Positions 7,857 through 15,636 of a stretch of 45,513 nt of DNA are shown here, in pieces; positions within the stretch are counted from its first letter, which is position 1, and each line of letters begins with the position of its first letter. A program made the position numbers and the translations under genes. The notes under the pieces are model-generated. The model made no database searches. It was not told the DNA's origin and saw only the letters and a list, made by a program, of their open reading frames with translations. The stretch is from NCBI GenBank assembly GCA_020845955.1, contig JADLEU010000233.1, forward strand, positions 1 to 45,513, in the 5' to 3' direction. The stretch is from Anaerolineales bacterium. GTDB taxonomy: Bacteria; Chloroflexota; Anaerolineae; Anaerolineales; UBA6663.

Positions 7857-10214
7857 ATGCCGACCAAGACTAGGCGTAAGCGAGCTCTTCTGGTTGATCC
7901 GGGCCTGGTCGTCACGCTTCTGCTGGCGACGCTGGCCGCCTGGCCCCTCCTGGCGCGCGCAAGCCTGCCGACCTTCACCGATGCCGAGATGCACGCTTAC
8001 CGCACGTACGAAATCATCTCGGCCTGGCGGGCGGGCGTGCTGTACCCGCGCTGGGCGCCCGACTTGTTCTACGCCTATGGCTACCCGGTCTTTCATTACT
8101 ATGCGCCGCTATCGTATTACCTGGGCGCGGGGTATGGGCTGCTCTTTGGCGGTGCGGTGGCCGCGGCCGTGGCCGGAGTCAAGTTCGTTCTCGTGGCCTC
8201 CGCCTATCTAGGCGCGCTGGGCATGTACGCTTTCGTGCGCGACCGGTGGGGCGGTCTGGCCGGGCTCGTCAGCGCGGCGGCGTACGCCTTTGCGCCCTAC
8301 ATGGTCTACATTGATCCGCACGCGCGCGGCGACGCGCCCGAAACCCTGGCGATCGCCCTGGCGCCGTGGCTGCTGTGGGCGTTTGCGCGGCTGAGGCGCA
8401 CCGCTTCGCCCGGCGATGTCGTCATCGCAGCCGCGTTCCTGACCGTGCTGATCGTGTCGCACAACTTGATGGCCCTGATCTTCTTTGGCCTGCTGCTGGC
8501 CTGGCTGGCCTGGGACGTGGTCTTCGGGCACATGTTCTTTGGGGCCTGGGTGATTGGCGCGCGGCCCTCCAGCGCCGCCGCGCGCAAGCAGGTGATCGGG
8601 GCTTTGGCAGCGGCGGTCGGGCTGGGCCTGGGCCTGAGCGCGTTCATGTGGCTGCCGGCCGTGTTGGAGCGCAACGCAGTCCAATTCCGCAACGTGGCGA
8701 GCGGCACCTACTTCGACTTCCGGAGATACTTCATCGACGTCGGGGAGTTGTTCGCCCCGGCGCAGATCTTTGACCTGGGCGCGACGCAAATGCGCTTTCA
8801 CTACAGCGTCGGCATCGCGCAGGCCGCGTTGGCGGCGCTGGGCGTCCTGACCGTCTTCCGGCCGCGGTTGCGGCGGCTGTCGGTGCTGTTCTTTTCCTTC
8901 GCGGGGATGGGGCTGCTCTATCTCATGCTGCCGGCGTCGCGCGCCGTCTGGGAAGCGATCCGGCCGATGGCGTTTTTTCAGTTTCCCACGCGCTTCCTGG
9001 GTCCGGCGGCGGTGGTGCTGGGCGTTCTGGCGGGGGCGGCCTTGGGTTGGGCAGACGTGCTGCCCTGGCACTGGAGCCGGCCGGCGATGGCGGCCACGGC
9101 CGTGGCGGCGTGCCTGGCCGCGGCCCTGCCACTGCTCTATCCACCCGACTGGCCCGACTTTGGGCCCGTCGCGGCGCAGCGTATCCTTGACACGGAGCTC
9201 AACGGGCGCGGCATCGGCACGACCTCGGCCAACGACTTCTTGCCGGTTGCGGCCGCGGTCGTCCCCGGGCCGCAGGCCTCCCTGCTGGCCTCATACGCCG
9301 GTGGCCTGGTGGACAAGCTGAACCACGCCACGCTGCCCGCCGGGACGACCGCCGAGGTCGTTGCGCATGGGCCGCAGCACGACCGCTTCCGGGTCAGCGG
9401 CGGCACCGAGTTTGTGCTGCGGGTATTCACGTTCTACTTTCCTGGCTGGACGGCCTATGTCGACGGCCAGCGCACCGGCATCATGCCGTCTGAGCCGGAA
9501 GGCTGGATCACGCTGTGGGTGCCGCCGGGCACGCACGACGTGCTGGTGCGGCTCGAAGATACCCCCGTGCGCCGGCTGGCCTGGGGGGTGAGCGCGCTGG
9601 CGCTGGCGGCGTCGGCGGCCCTGACCGTGTGGCGCATGCGGCTGCGCATCACGCGGCCGCGCCCAGAGCCGCTGGCGCCTCGGCCGGCCGCGGCGCTGGC
9701 GTTGGTGGTCATCGCGGGGTTGGGATTGCACTGGGCGGGAGACCGGGCTGGCTGGTGGCGGGTGCACTCGACCGGCACACAGGCCCTGGTGGCGCAGACA
9801 CAGCGCTTCGCTGCGCTCGAGAACAACGTGGCTTTGTTGGGCTTCGACCTGCCGCGACCCAGGGCCCGGCCCGGTGGGATGGTGCCGGTGACGCTCTATT
9901 GGAAGGCCACCGCCCCTGTGCCCGTCAATCTGCGGGTATACATTCACTTGATCGGCCCGGATGGCCAGCTGTGGGGCCAATCCGACAAGTGGAATCCGGC
10001 TGACTTCCCCACCGGCCGCTGGCCTCTCGACCGGTATGTGCGCGACGAGCACGAAATGGCGCTGCGGCCTGACGCGCCGGCTGGCCTGTACCGGATAGTG
10101 GCCGGCCTGTGGGATGGCGAGACCGGACAGCGCATGCGCGTGCTGAATGCCAGCGGCCAGTCCGCCGGCCAGGACGGCGTGCTGCTGGTCGATCGTTTCG
10201 AGGTGCGGCCCTGA
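7857..10214 (+). CDS. PTPS-related GT-C membrane protein with C-terminal beta-sandwich module
   Basis: A 785-residue membrane protein of the Pfam group called 6-pyruvoyl-tetrahydropterin-synthase-related. Despite the name, it looks like a GT-C glycosyltransferase. After the first helix comes the loop T-F-T-D-A-E-M-H with an acidic/His motif, then L-Y-P-R-W-A-P-D and Y-P-V-F-H-Y-Y-A-P-L, all typical of the group. About 12 hydrophobic segments run to residue 430. A periplasmic domain follows, then one or two helices, and the last 130 residues form a module (V-A-L-L-G-F-D ... L-Y-W-K-A ... G-L-W-D) repeated in the two GT-C proteins at 31.2-35.9 kb. ATG 7857 lacks a Shine-Dalgarno. The substrate is unknown. 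Confidence 0.8.
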   Translation: MPTKTRRKRALLVDPGLVVTLLLATLAAWPLLARASLPTFTDAEMHAYRTYEIISAWRAGVLYPRWAPDLFYAYGYPVFHYYAPLSYYLGAGYGLLFGGAVAAAVAGVKFVLVASAYLGALGMYAFVRDRWGGLAGLVSAAAYAFAPYMVYIDPHARGDAPETLAIALAPWLLWAFARLRRTASPGDVVIAAAFLTVLIVSHNLMALIFFGLLLAWLAWDVVFGHMFFGAWVIGARPSSAAARKQVIGALAAAVGLGLGLSAFMWLPAVLERNAVQFRNVASGTYFDFRRYFIDVGELFAPAQIFDLGATQMRFHYSVGIAQAALAALGVLTVFRPRLRRLSVLFFSFAGMGLLYLMLPASRAVWEAIRPMAFFQFPTRFLGPAAVVLGVLAGAALGWADVLPWHWSRPAMAATAVAACLAAALPLLYPPDWPDFGPVAAQRILDTELNGRGIGTTSANDFLPVAAAVVPGPQASLLASYAGGLVDKLNHATLPAGTTAEVVAHGPQHDRFRVSGGTEFVLRVFTFYFPGWTAYVDGQRTGIMPSEPEGWITLWVPPGTHDVLVRLEDTPVRRLAWGVSALALAASAALTVWRMRLRITRPRPEPLAPRPAAALALVVIAGLGLHWAGDRAGWWRVHSTGTQALVAQTQRFAALENNVALLGFDLPRPRARPGGMVPVTLYWKATAPVPVNLRVYIHLIGPDGQLWGQSDKWNPADFPTGRWPLDRYVRDEHEMALRPDAPAGLYRIVAGLWDGETGQRMRVLNASGQSAGQDGVLLVDRFEVRP

Positions 10215-10452
10215 GCGTGGGGCGCCTCTTGGTTTCATGGCCGCTTATGACTTTCGCGTCCCGCAAAGCCCGCCGGCGGTCTGAACGCGAACGCAATCGC
10301 CCCCGGCCGGGCTCATTCCGCGATCGAAGCCTCTCATGTTCCGGGCAGACCTGCCACGTTCGGCAGAGGCGCCGGAGCATAGGGGCGTCTGGTCGCGCGT
10401 GAGCAGCGGAGTATAATGTGCCGACACGATACGCGCTGCGGAGGATCCCTCA
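10215..10452. other. Intergenic region with the TPR-gene promoter
   Basis: This 238-bp gap holds no credible coding sequence. Its right end contains a promoter (10389-10417) and the GGAGG ribosome-binding site for the TPR gene. A weak hairpin around ctgcc/ggcag near 10351-10366 lacks a T-run and is not called as a terminator. Confidence 0.5.
10389..10417 (+). promoter_or_regulatory. Sigma-70-type promoter of the TPR gene
   Basis: CTGGTC (10389-10394), a 17-bp spacer, then a perfect TATAAT (10412-10417). The expected start site is near 10424, giving a leader of about 29 nt with GGAGG before ATG 10453. The -35 is weak but resembles CTGG-type hexamers at the same spacing before pncB and the rmd-like gene. 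Confidence 0.6.
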
Positions 10453-10833
10453 ATGCCGGATGCATCCCCAACCCTGCTCGACAACTACAAGGCTGCGGCG
10501 AATGCCAATCCGGCCAGCGCGGAGGCGCAAACCAATCTGGGCTGGGGCTACTACGGTCAGCGGCAGTATGCGGAGGCCATAGAGACCTTTCGCCAGGCTC
10601 TTACCCTTGACAACCGCTTGATCGACGCGCACTACGGGCTGGGCCTGGCGCTGAAAGAAGCCGGCGCGGGAGCCGAGGCCGTAAAGTCGTTTGAGGCGGT
10701 GATAAAGCTGGCCGCCGAGCTTGAGAACGCCGTGCGCGGTCAGATGATGGTCCGGTTGGCGCGCGGACACATCAACCAGATCCAATTGGGGGATTGGCGC
10801 ATGGACAGCATTATGCGGGGCGAAGGCGCCTAG
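10453..10833 (+). CDS. Small TPR-repeat protein
   Basis: A 126-residue soluble protein with no signal peptide or membrane helix. About two and a half tetratricopeptide repeats cover residues 20-95 (A-E-A-Q-T-N-L-G-W-G-Y-Y, then A-H-Y-G-L-G-L-A-L-K-E-A-G), which usually form a helical scaffold for protein binding. It has its own promoter (10389-10417), a GGAGG about 8 nt before ATG 10453, and a strong terminator 31 bp after its stop. It is therefore a monocistronic unit. Its partner cannot be inferred, because the neighbours are unrelated in function. Confidence 0.85.
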   Translation: MPDASPTLLDNYKAAANANPASAEAQTNLGWGYYGQRQYAEAIETFRQALTLDNRLIDAHYGLGLALKEAGAGAEAVKSFEAVIKLAAELENAVRGQMMVRLARGHINQIQLGDWRMDSIMRGEGA

Positions 10834-10864
10834 GATCCAGCCGCGCCGGGCCAAGCCAAACGCC

Positions 10865-10908
10865 ACAGCGGCGAGCCGCGCGGGTCGAGCGGAGCGCCGC
10901 TGTTTTTT
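10865..10908 (+). terminator. Rho-independent terminator after the TPR gene
   Basis: A perfect 8-bp stem CAGCGGCG (10866-10873) / CGCCGCTG (10895-10902), extendable by one A-T pair, is followed by six T residues at 10903-10908. This is the clearest intrinsic terminator in the window. Confidence 0.85.
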
Positions 10909-10951
10909 CGGCCGCGGCCTGGTCAAGAGCCAGCCAGCGAGGTAGAACGGT

Positions 10952-11515
10952 ATGCCAGGGATACGCGTCATCGCCGGATCGGCCAAGGGGCGCCGGCTGC
11001 TGATGGTGCCGGGCGAGGGGACCCGGCCGATCTCAGACCGCGCCAAGCAGGCGCTTTTCAATGTCCTGGGGGCCGACGTGGTTGGCGCCGTGGTGCTGGA
11101 CCTGTTTGCGGGTACGGGGAGTGTCGGGATCGAGGCCCTGAGCCGCGGTGCGCAGCGGGCTACGTTTGTGGAGCGCGACCGCCTGGCAGTCAACACGATC
11201 CAGGCCAATTTGCGCACGACCGGGTTCGAACGCCGCGCGCGGGTAGTCCGTTCAGACGTCTTTATCTATCTGCGCAACGACCCCGCCGTGGGCTTCGATT
11301 ACATCCACGTGGCTCCCCCGCAATACCAGAGGTTGTGGGCCGACGTCCTGGCAGCCCTGGATGCGCGGCCCGCTTGGGTCAACCCCGATGGCGTCGTGGT
11401 CGCGCAGGTTGACCCGCGCGAGTTTCGCCCGCTGGCGCTCGAACACCTGGTCCTGGTCGATCGACGCCGATACGGCAACACCCTGCTTTGTTTCTACGAA
11501 CTTCCGGGTCGCTAG
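10952..11515 (+). CDS. RsmD-family rRNA (guanine-N2)-methyltransferase homologue
   Basis: A 187-residue class I SAM-dependent methyltransferase. The N-terminus I-R-V-I-A-G-S-A-K-G-R-R-L matches RsmD, which methylates G966 of 16S rRNA. R-P-I-S-D-R-A-K-Q-A-L-F-N and the SAM-binding loop L-D-L-F-A-G-T-G-S-V-G-I-E-A-L-S-R-G are intact. V-E-R-D at about residue 72 would bind the ribose. Motif IV, normally D-P-P-Y/F, reads V-A-P-P-Q-Y here, so the usual catalytic aspartate is alanine. The enzyme may therefore be a diverged subfamily, may act differently, or may be less active. The length is normal and no frameshift is seen. It is transcribed after the TPR terminator, probably from its own promoter. 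Confidence 0.85.
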   Translation: MPGIRVIAGSAKGRRLLMVPGEGTRPISDRAKQALFNVLGADVVGAVVLDLFAGTGSVGIEALSRGAQRATFVERDRLAVNTIQANLRTTGFERRARVVRSDVFIYLRNDPAVGFDYIHVAPPQYQRLWADVLAALDARPAWVNPDGVVVAQVDPREFRPLALEHLVLVDRRRYGNTLLCFYELPGR

Positions 11516-11772
11516 CCCCGCCGGGCGCCGTAGCGCTAGTTGTCCGCCCAACGCACCGGCCAGGCTCCGGCACCCTACCTGGTGAAACCCATCCTTATCC
11601 GTCCTACAACCGAATCAGCCTCTGACTGATAGTGACGAGCGTGGCCAGCAGTTATGGTGAATGCTGGGCAGCAAACGGGGCGCGGGCAAGCCAACCGCGC
11701 GCGCTGCTGAGCTCGCTGATCGGAAGAACGGCGCAAGGCGAAGGTGGAATCCGATGAGGCGCTCGGGTTCTG
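11516..11772. other. Intergenic region upstream of the PDZ protein
   Basis: This 257-bp region contains no recognisable gene or clear promoter. An open frame beginning at ATG 11754 overlaps the PDZ gene in another frame but yields an unfamily-like translation. No protease-domain homology to the PDZ protein could be seen in any frame here. Confidence 0.4.
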
Positions 11773-12207
11773 GTGCGCTGTTTGGGTGTGGGGCTGTTGT
11801 GGCCCTGGCTGGGGGTGACTGGTGCAGCCGTCAACTTGCTGCTGGCGGAAGCCAACGACCTCGAGACCCAGGCTGGCGCCTATATCCACACGGTTGTAGC
11901 GGGCGGCCCGGCCGAGGCCGCCGGACTGCGCGGCAGCACCGGCCTGGCGACCGTGCATGGCGTATCCATCCCGGTAGGCGGTGACGTCATCGTGGCCATC
12001 AACGGCGAACCGGTGGACGACTTCAGCGTGTTGCTGGTGGCGGTGGCGTTCAGCGCTCCCGGCGAGACGCTTGACCTCACCGTGCTGCGGGAAGGCGCGC
12101 AGGTCCAGATACCCGTGACGCTGGCGCCTCGCCGCGCGACAAGTGCCGGGCCTTACGCCCAACCCGATATTTCACCGCATCCGGCGGGCGGATTTGTGCT
12201 AGAGTAA
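11773..12207 (+). CDS. Orphan PDZ-domain protein, resembling the C-terminus of HtrA proteases
   Basis: A 144-residue protein consisting almost entirely of one PDZ domain. P-W-L-G-V-T-G opens it. A-Y-I-H-T-V-V-A-G-G-P-A-E-A-A-G-L-R-G is the carboxylate-binding and second-strand region. G-G-D-V-I-V-A-I-N-G-E-P-V follows, then L-T-V-L-R-E-G. This order matches the C-terminal PDZ of DegP/HtrA proteins, but no trypsin-like domain lies upstream. The first possible start after an in-frame stop at 11755 is GTG 11773, which has no good Shine-Dalgarno. It may be a remnant of a truncated protease or a stand-alone adaptor. The absence of internal stops argues that it is still under selection. Confidence 0.6.
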   Translation: MRCLGVGLLWPWLGVTGAAVNLLLAEANDLETQAGAYIHTVVAGGPAEAAGLRGSTGLATVHGVSIPVGGDVIVAINGEPVDDFSVLLVAVAFSAPGETLDLTVLREGAQVQIPVTLAPRRATSAGPYAQPDISPHPAGGFVLE

Positions 12208-12232
12208 TAGCAGGGCCGCCGGCCCTCGCTAG

Positions 12233-12261
12233 CTGGCCGCGCCCGCCTGGCGCGATACAAT
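12233..12261 (+). promoter_or_regulatory. Promoter of pncB, probably giving a leaderless mRNA
   Basis: CTGGCC (12233-12238), a 17-bp spacer and TACAAT (12256-12261). The start codon ATG is at 12268, seven bases after the -10 element and exactly where transcription would be expected to begin. No Shine-Dalgarno at a workable distance is present. Confidence 0.55.
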
Positions 12262-12267
12262 GGGATT

Positions 12268-13818
12268 ATGAAGCCCGACGCCGAAGCGACTGCTGAAGGC
12301 ATTCTCTACACAGACGAATACCAGTTTACGATGGCGCAGGTCTATTTTCGGATGGGCCTGCACGAAACCCCCGCGCAATTCGACCACTTCTTCAGGCAAT
12401 ACCCTGACTACGGCGCCCATCAGGCCGGCTATTGTATCAATGCCGGTTTGGAATGGCTGCTCGACTGGATGGGGCAAGCGCGGATGCGGGTGGAAGACCT
12501 CGAGCACCTGCGCAGCCAGACCGACCGGCGCGGGCAGCGCCTGTTTGACGAGGCGTTCCTGCGGTGGCTGCAGGCGCATGGGAGCTTTGACAGCATCAGC
12601 CTGGCGGCCATCCCGGAGGGACGGGTGGTGCATCCGAACGTGCCCCTGACCGTGGTGCGCGGCCCGCTGGCGCTGGCCCAAATCCTTGAAACGCCCCTGC
12701 TCAACCTGCTGAACTACCAGACCTTAATCGCCACCAAGGCCAGCCGGATTCACATCAGCGCGCGGGGCGGCACGGTGCTGGAATTCGGCATGCGCCGCGG
12801 GCAGTCCACGGGCGTTAACGCCGGGGGGCGCGCGGCGCTGATTGGCGGCGCCGACTTCAGCTCCAACGTGGGCCTCTCGCACGTGCTGGGTTATCCGCCC
12901 AAGGGGACGCACGCCCACAGCCTGGTGCAGGTGTTCATGGCCATGGGCGGCAGCGAGCTCGATGCCTTTCAGGCTTACGCCGATACCTACCCCGATGACT
13001 GCCTGCTCTTGGTCGATACGATCTCAACGCTGGAAAGCGGCGTGCCGAACGCCATCAAGGTCTTCGAGGCGCTGCGGCGCCAGGGGCACGAGCCGGTCGG
13101 CATCCGGCTTGACTCGGGCGACCTGGCCTACCTGAGCATCCAGGCCGCTAAGCAATTGGACGCGGCTGGTTTTGACAACGTTAGCATCGTCCTGTCCAAC
13201 AACTTGGACGAGCTCATCATCTGGCAGATCATCACGCAGATCCAGGATGAGGCGCCGCGCTACGGGGTGGAGCCGGACCGGCTGATCCAGCGACTGGTGT
13301 ACGGCGTGGGCACCGGGCTGATTACCTCGCGCGGCCAGGCGGCGCTCGACGGCGTCTACAAGCTGGTAGCCGTGTGCCAGGACGACGATTGGGTGCCGGC
13401 CATCAAGGTGTCGGAAACGCCCGAGAAGACCCTCAACCCAGGGCACAAAGGTGTGTGGCGCTTGTATGACCAGCGAGGCCGCGCCACCACCGACCTGCTG
13501 ACGCTGCAGGCTGAAGACCCGCGCCAGATGGACCCGCTGGTGCTGCATCACCCGGTGGCGCCCACACGCTTTCGCAGCCTGCGCCAGGCCGAGGTCTCGG
13601 CTGCCGAGCCTCTGCTCCAGGACGTCCTGGTGGAGGGCCGGCTGGCCGTGGATCAGCCAAGCCTGGAGGCGATGCGGGCGCTGCGCGAGGCCGACCTGAA
13701 CCGGCTTGATCCAGGCGTCAAGCGCCTGATGAACCCGCACATCTATCACGTGTCGCTGAGCGAAAAACTGTGGCGACAAAAGCAAGCGCTGATTGCGGCG
13801 GCTCAACGCCCGCGTTAA
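12268..13818 (+). CDS. pncB: Nicotinate phosphoribosyltransferase
   Basis: A 516-residue enzyme of the NAD salvage (Preiss-Handler) pathway that joins nicotinate and phosphoribosyl pyrophosphate to give nicotinate mononucleotide with ATP hydrolysis. The N-terminus [12 protein letters not shown] is diagnostic. The [10 protein letters not shown] motif around H215/H217 includes the autophosphorylated histidine position, and [10 protein letters not shown] contacts the phosphoribosyl group. Length is somewhat longer than the E. coli enzyme and fits the long bacterial subfamily. The ATG sits at the predicted transcription start of a TACAAT promoter, suggesting leaderless translation. Confidence 0.95.
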   Translation: MKPDAEATAEGILYTDEYQFTMAQVYFRMGLHETPAQFDHFFRQYPDYGAHQAGYCINAGLEWLLDWMGQARMRVEDLEHLRSQTDRRGQRLFDEAFLRWLQAHGSFDSISLAAIPEGRVVHPNVPLTVVRGPLALAQILETPLLNLLNYQTLIATKASRIHISARGGTVLEFGMRRGQSTGVNAGGRAALIGGADFSSNVGLSHVLGYPPKGTHAHSLVQVFMAMGGSELDAFQAYADTYPDDCLLLVDTISTLESGVPNAIKVFEALRRQGHEPVGIRLDSGDLAYLSIQAAKQLDAAGFDNVSIVLSNNLDELIIWQIITQIQDEAPRYGVEPDRLIQRLVYGVGTGLITSRGQAALDGVYKLVAVCQDDDWVPAIKVSETPEKTLNPGHKGVWRLYDQRGRATTDLLTLQAEDPRQMDPLVLHHPVAPTRFRSLRQAEVSAAEPLLQDVLVEGRLAVDQPSLEAMRALREADLNRLDPGVKRLMNPHIYHVSLSEKLWRQKQALIAAAQRPR

Positions 13819-13901
13819 GAAAGGAGCAGCACCGAGCAAGCCGATCACAAGAGCGCGGGGGCGAGCCAGTTGCAGGCGCCAAGCAGAAAGGATTGTCATC
13901 G

Positions 13902-15080
13902 ATGAGCACTGTCGATCACGTTTCCCAGGCAGCATTGCGAACCCTGGCCGAAACTCGGGACCAGGGCTGCGTCTCGATCTACATGCCGACCCATCGCGTG
14001 GGGATCGAGACGCAGCAGGATCCGATCCGGCTGCGGAACCTGCTGGCGGAGGCGGAGAAACGGCTGCTGGCCGTCGGGCTGAAGACGCCCGCCGCGCGCG
14101 CCATTGTGGCGCAGGCTGAGGAGTTGCTGCCACGGCAGCTGTTCTGGCAGCACCAACACGAGGGGCTGGCGGTCTTTATGGCGCCGGGCCTGTTTCAATA
14201 CTACCGGCTGCCGTTCGAGGTCGAGAGCCTGCTTCAAGTGGGAAACCGGCTGCACGTAAAGCCGCTGCTGCGCACTCTGCGGCCAGACGGGCAGTTCTTC
14301 GTGCTGGCCCTCAGCCAGAACCAAGTTCGACTACTGGAAGGATCGCGCCACGATGTGCGCGAGGTCGACCTGGCGGGCGTGCCGCAGGGGCTGGCGGATG
14401 CGCTGCGCTTTGACGAGGCCGAGCGGCAGCTTCAGTTCCACACGGCCACCCGCGCGCCCGGCGGTCGCGGCGGTGAGCGGCCGGCGATCTTCTTCGGCCA
14501 CGGCGGCAGTGACGAAAGCGCCAAGAGCGACATCTTGCGTTACTTCCACCAGGTGGACGACGGCCTGCGCGAGTGGCTTGGGCCGAGCCAGGCGCCGCTG
14601 GTGTTGGCGGGGGTTGAATACCTGCACCCACTTTACCGGGAGGCCAACAACTACCCGTACCTGGTCGAGACTGGACTATACGGCAACCCTGAAGAACTGC
14701 GCGCCGAAGTGCTGCAGGCGCGGGCCTGGGAAATCGTCCGGCCGTTGATTGTGCGCGTGCGCGAAGCCGCCGTCGAACGTCTACGCCAGTTGAAGGGCAG
14801 CGCCAGCCCGCTGGCGTCGACTGACGTGAAGGAGATTGTCCTGGGCGCCTACTATGGGCGGGTGGATACGTTGTTTGCCCGGCTGGGTCAACAGCGCTGG
14901 GGCCGGGTGGATACCCAGGCCGCCGAGGTCACGCTCGACGACGAGCCTCTGCCCGAGAGCGAAGACCTGCTCGACCTCGCGGCCGTGCAGACCTATCTGA
15001 ACAGCGGCGCGGTGTACGTCGTGCCGGCCGACCAGATGCCGGGCCCCGAGCCGATTGCGGCGATCTTTAGGTATCGATAA
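13902..15080 (+). CDS. Bacterial eRF1-like release-factor family protein (baeRF)
   Basis: A 392-residue protein resembling the bacterial archaeo-eukaryotic release factor group, closest by eye to baeRF3/baeRF7. It shows V-S-I-Y-M-P-T-H-R followed by Q-Q-D-P-I-R-L-R-N-L-L near the N-terminus, a central F-F-V-L-A-L-S-Q-N-Q-V-R-L-L segment, and the C-terminal V-Y-V-V-P-A-D-Q-M-P-G-P-E-P-I-A-A-I-F-R-Y typical of these proteins. Families of this kind are proposed to act on ribosomes or nascent chains, by analogy with eRF1/Pelota, but their biochemistry is poorly known. ATG 13902 is chosen from AAAGGA about 10 nt upstream and from the conserved N-terminus; the frame is open from 13770. A strong hairpin follows the stop. 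Confidence 0.75.
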   Translation: MSTVDHVSQAALRTLAETRDQGCVSIYMPTHRVGIETQQDPIRLRNLLAEAEKRLLAVGLKTPAARAIVAQAEELLPRQLFWQHQHEGLAVFMAPGLFQYYRLPFEVESLLQVGNRLHVKPLLRTLRPDGQFFVLALSQNQVRLLEGSRHDVREVDLAGVPQGLADALRFDEAERQLQFHTATRAPGGRGGERPAIFFGHGGSDESAKSDILRYFHQVDDGLREWLGPSQAPLVLAGVEYLHPLYREANNYPYLVETGLYGNPEELRAEVLQARAWEIVRPLIVRVREAAVERLRQLKGSASPLASTDVKEIVLGAYYGRVDTLFARLGQQRWGRVDTQAAEVTLDDEPLPESEDLLDLAAVQTYLNSGAVYVVPADQMPGPEPIAAIFRYR

Positions 15081-15090
15081 CGCGGGACCA

Positions 15091-15122
15091 GCGCGGGCGC
15101 CCATCCGGCCGGGCGCCCGCGC
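15091..15122 (+). terminator. Perfect 12-bp GC hairpin after the baeRF gene
   Basis: GCGCGGGCGCCC (15091-15102) pairs perfectly with GGGCGCCCGCGC (15111-15122) across an 8-base loop. No T-run follows. It lies 10 bp after the baeRF stop, between convergent genes, so it may end or stabilise transcripts from either side rather than be a classic intrinsic terminator. Confidence 0.45.
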
Positions 15123-15137
15123 GATTGATTGCGCGGC

Positions 15138-15590
15138 TCACGCAATGCGCTCCAGCGGAGCCTTCCAGCCGGCGATGACGCGCTCTTCGGGCCAGGCGGC
15201 GTCCAGGCGCAGGCCGAAGGCTAAGGCCAGGCCACCGGCGGCGGCCAGCTCATCGGGGCTGTGAGCCCAGACCCGCCAGTGGTGGTGGCGGGCCAGGCTT
15301 CGCCGGCCTCCGCTGCCTTGCGCAAGTTGTCGCCAATGTCGGTGGCGTCTTGGGAATAGCGCCCGCGCTGCCCGCGGCTCTCCAGATAGCGGGCGAGCGC
15401 GCCGACCGCGGCACAAGTGAAAGCAGGCCCAGGTAGGTAGTGTCGTACGAGGTGATGCCGCAGGCTTCCCGGGTGACTTTCGGGCCGGCGGACACGAGCG
15501 GCTCCGGACGGCGGGTCAGTGTGTGATCGAGCTGCAAAGGATTCTTGGAGAGCGTGATGCGCTGGCCCCCCAGATGATGGCAGAGTGGGC
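15138..15590 (-). pseudogene. Frameshifted coding remnant of unknown function
   Basis: Read on the minus strand, three successive frames give protein-like sequence that joins into one product. The first segment ends S-Y-D-T-T-Y-L-G-L-L near 15425. The second reads A-A-V-G-A-L-A-R-Y-L-E-S-R-G-Q-R-G-R-Y-S down to about 15280. The third contains H-S-P-D-E-L-A-A-A-G-G-L-A-L-A-F-G-L and ends at a TGA at 15138-15140. At least two indels (near 15420 and 15280) break the frame, and no start codon is evident. The family is not recognised. It could be a decaying gene or a functional gene damaged by sequencing or assembly errors. Confidence 0.5.
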
Positions 15591-15636
15591 GGCGCCCGCC
15601 CGGTGATTGAGGCAGCCCGAATTGGCCGGTGCCAGG

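Noticed and set aside
11754-11984. ATG 11754 as start of a lipoprotein-like gene overlapping the PDZ protein
   Set aside because: After about 20 residues the translation loses all protein-like character, whereas the PDZ frame stays conserved to its stop.
13024-14133. A 369-codon minus-strand open frame spanning pncB and the baeRF gene
   Set aside because: It crosses two genes with clear motifs and has a low-complexity Arg/Ala/Gln translation.
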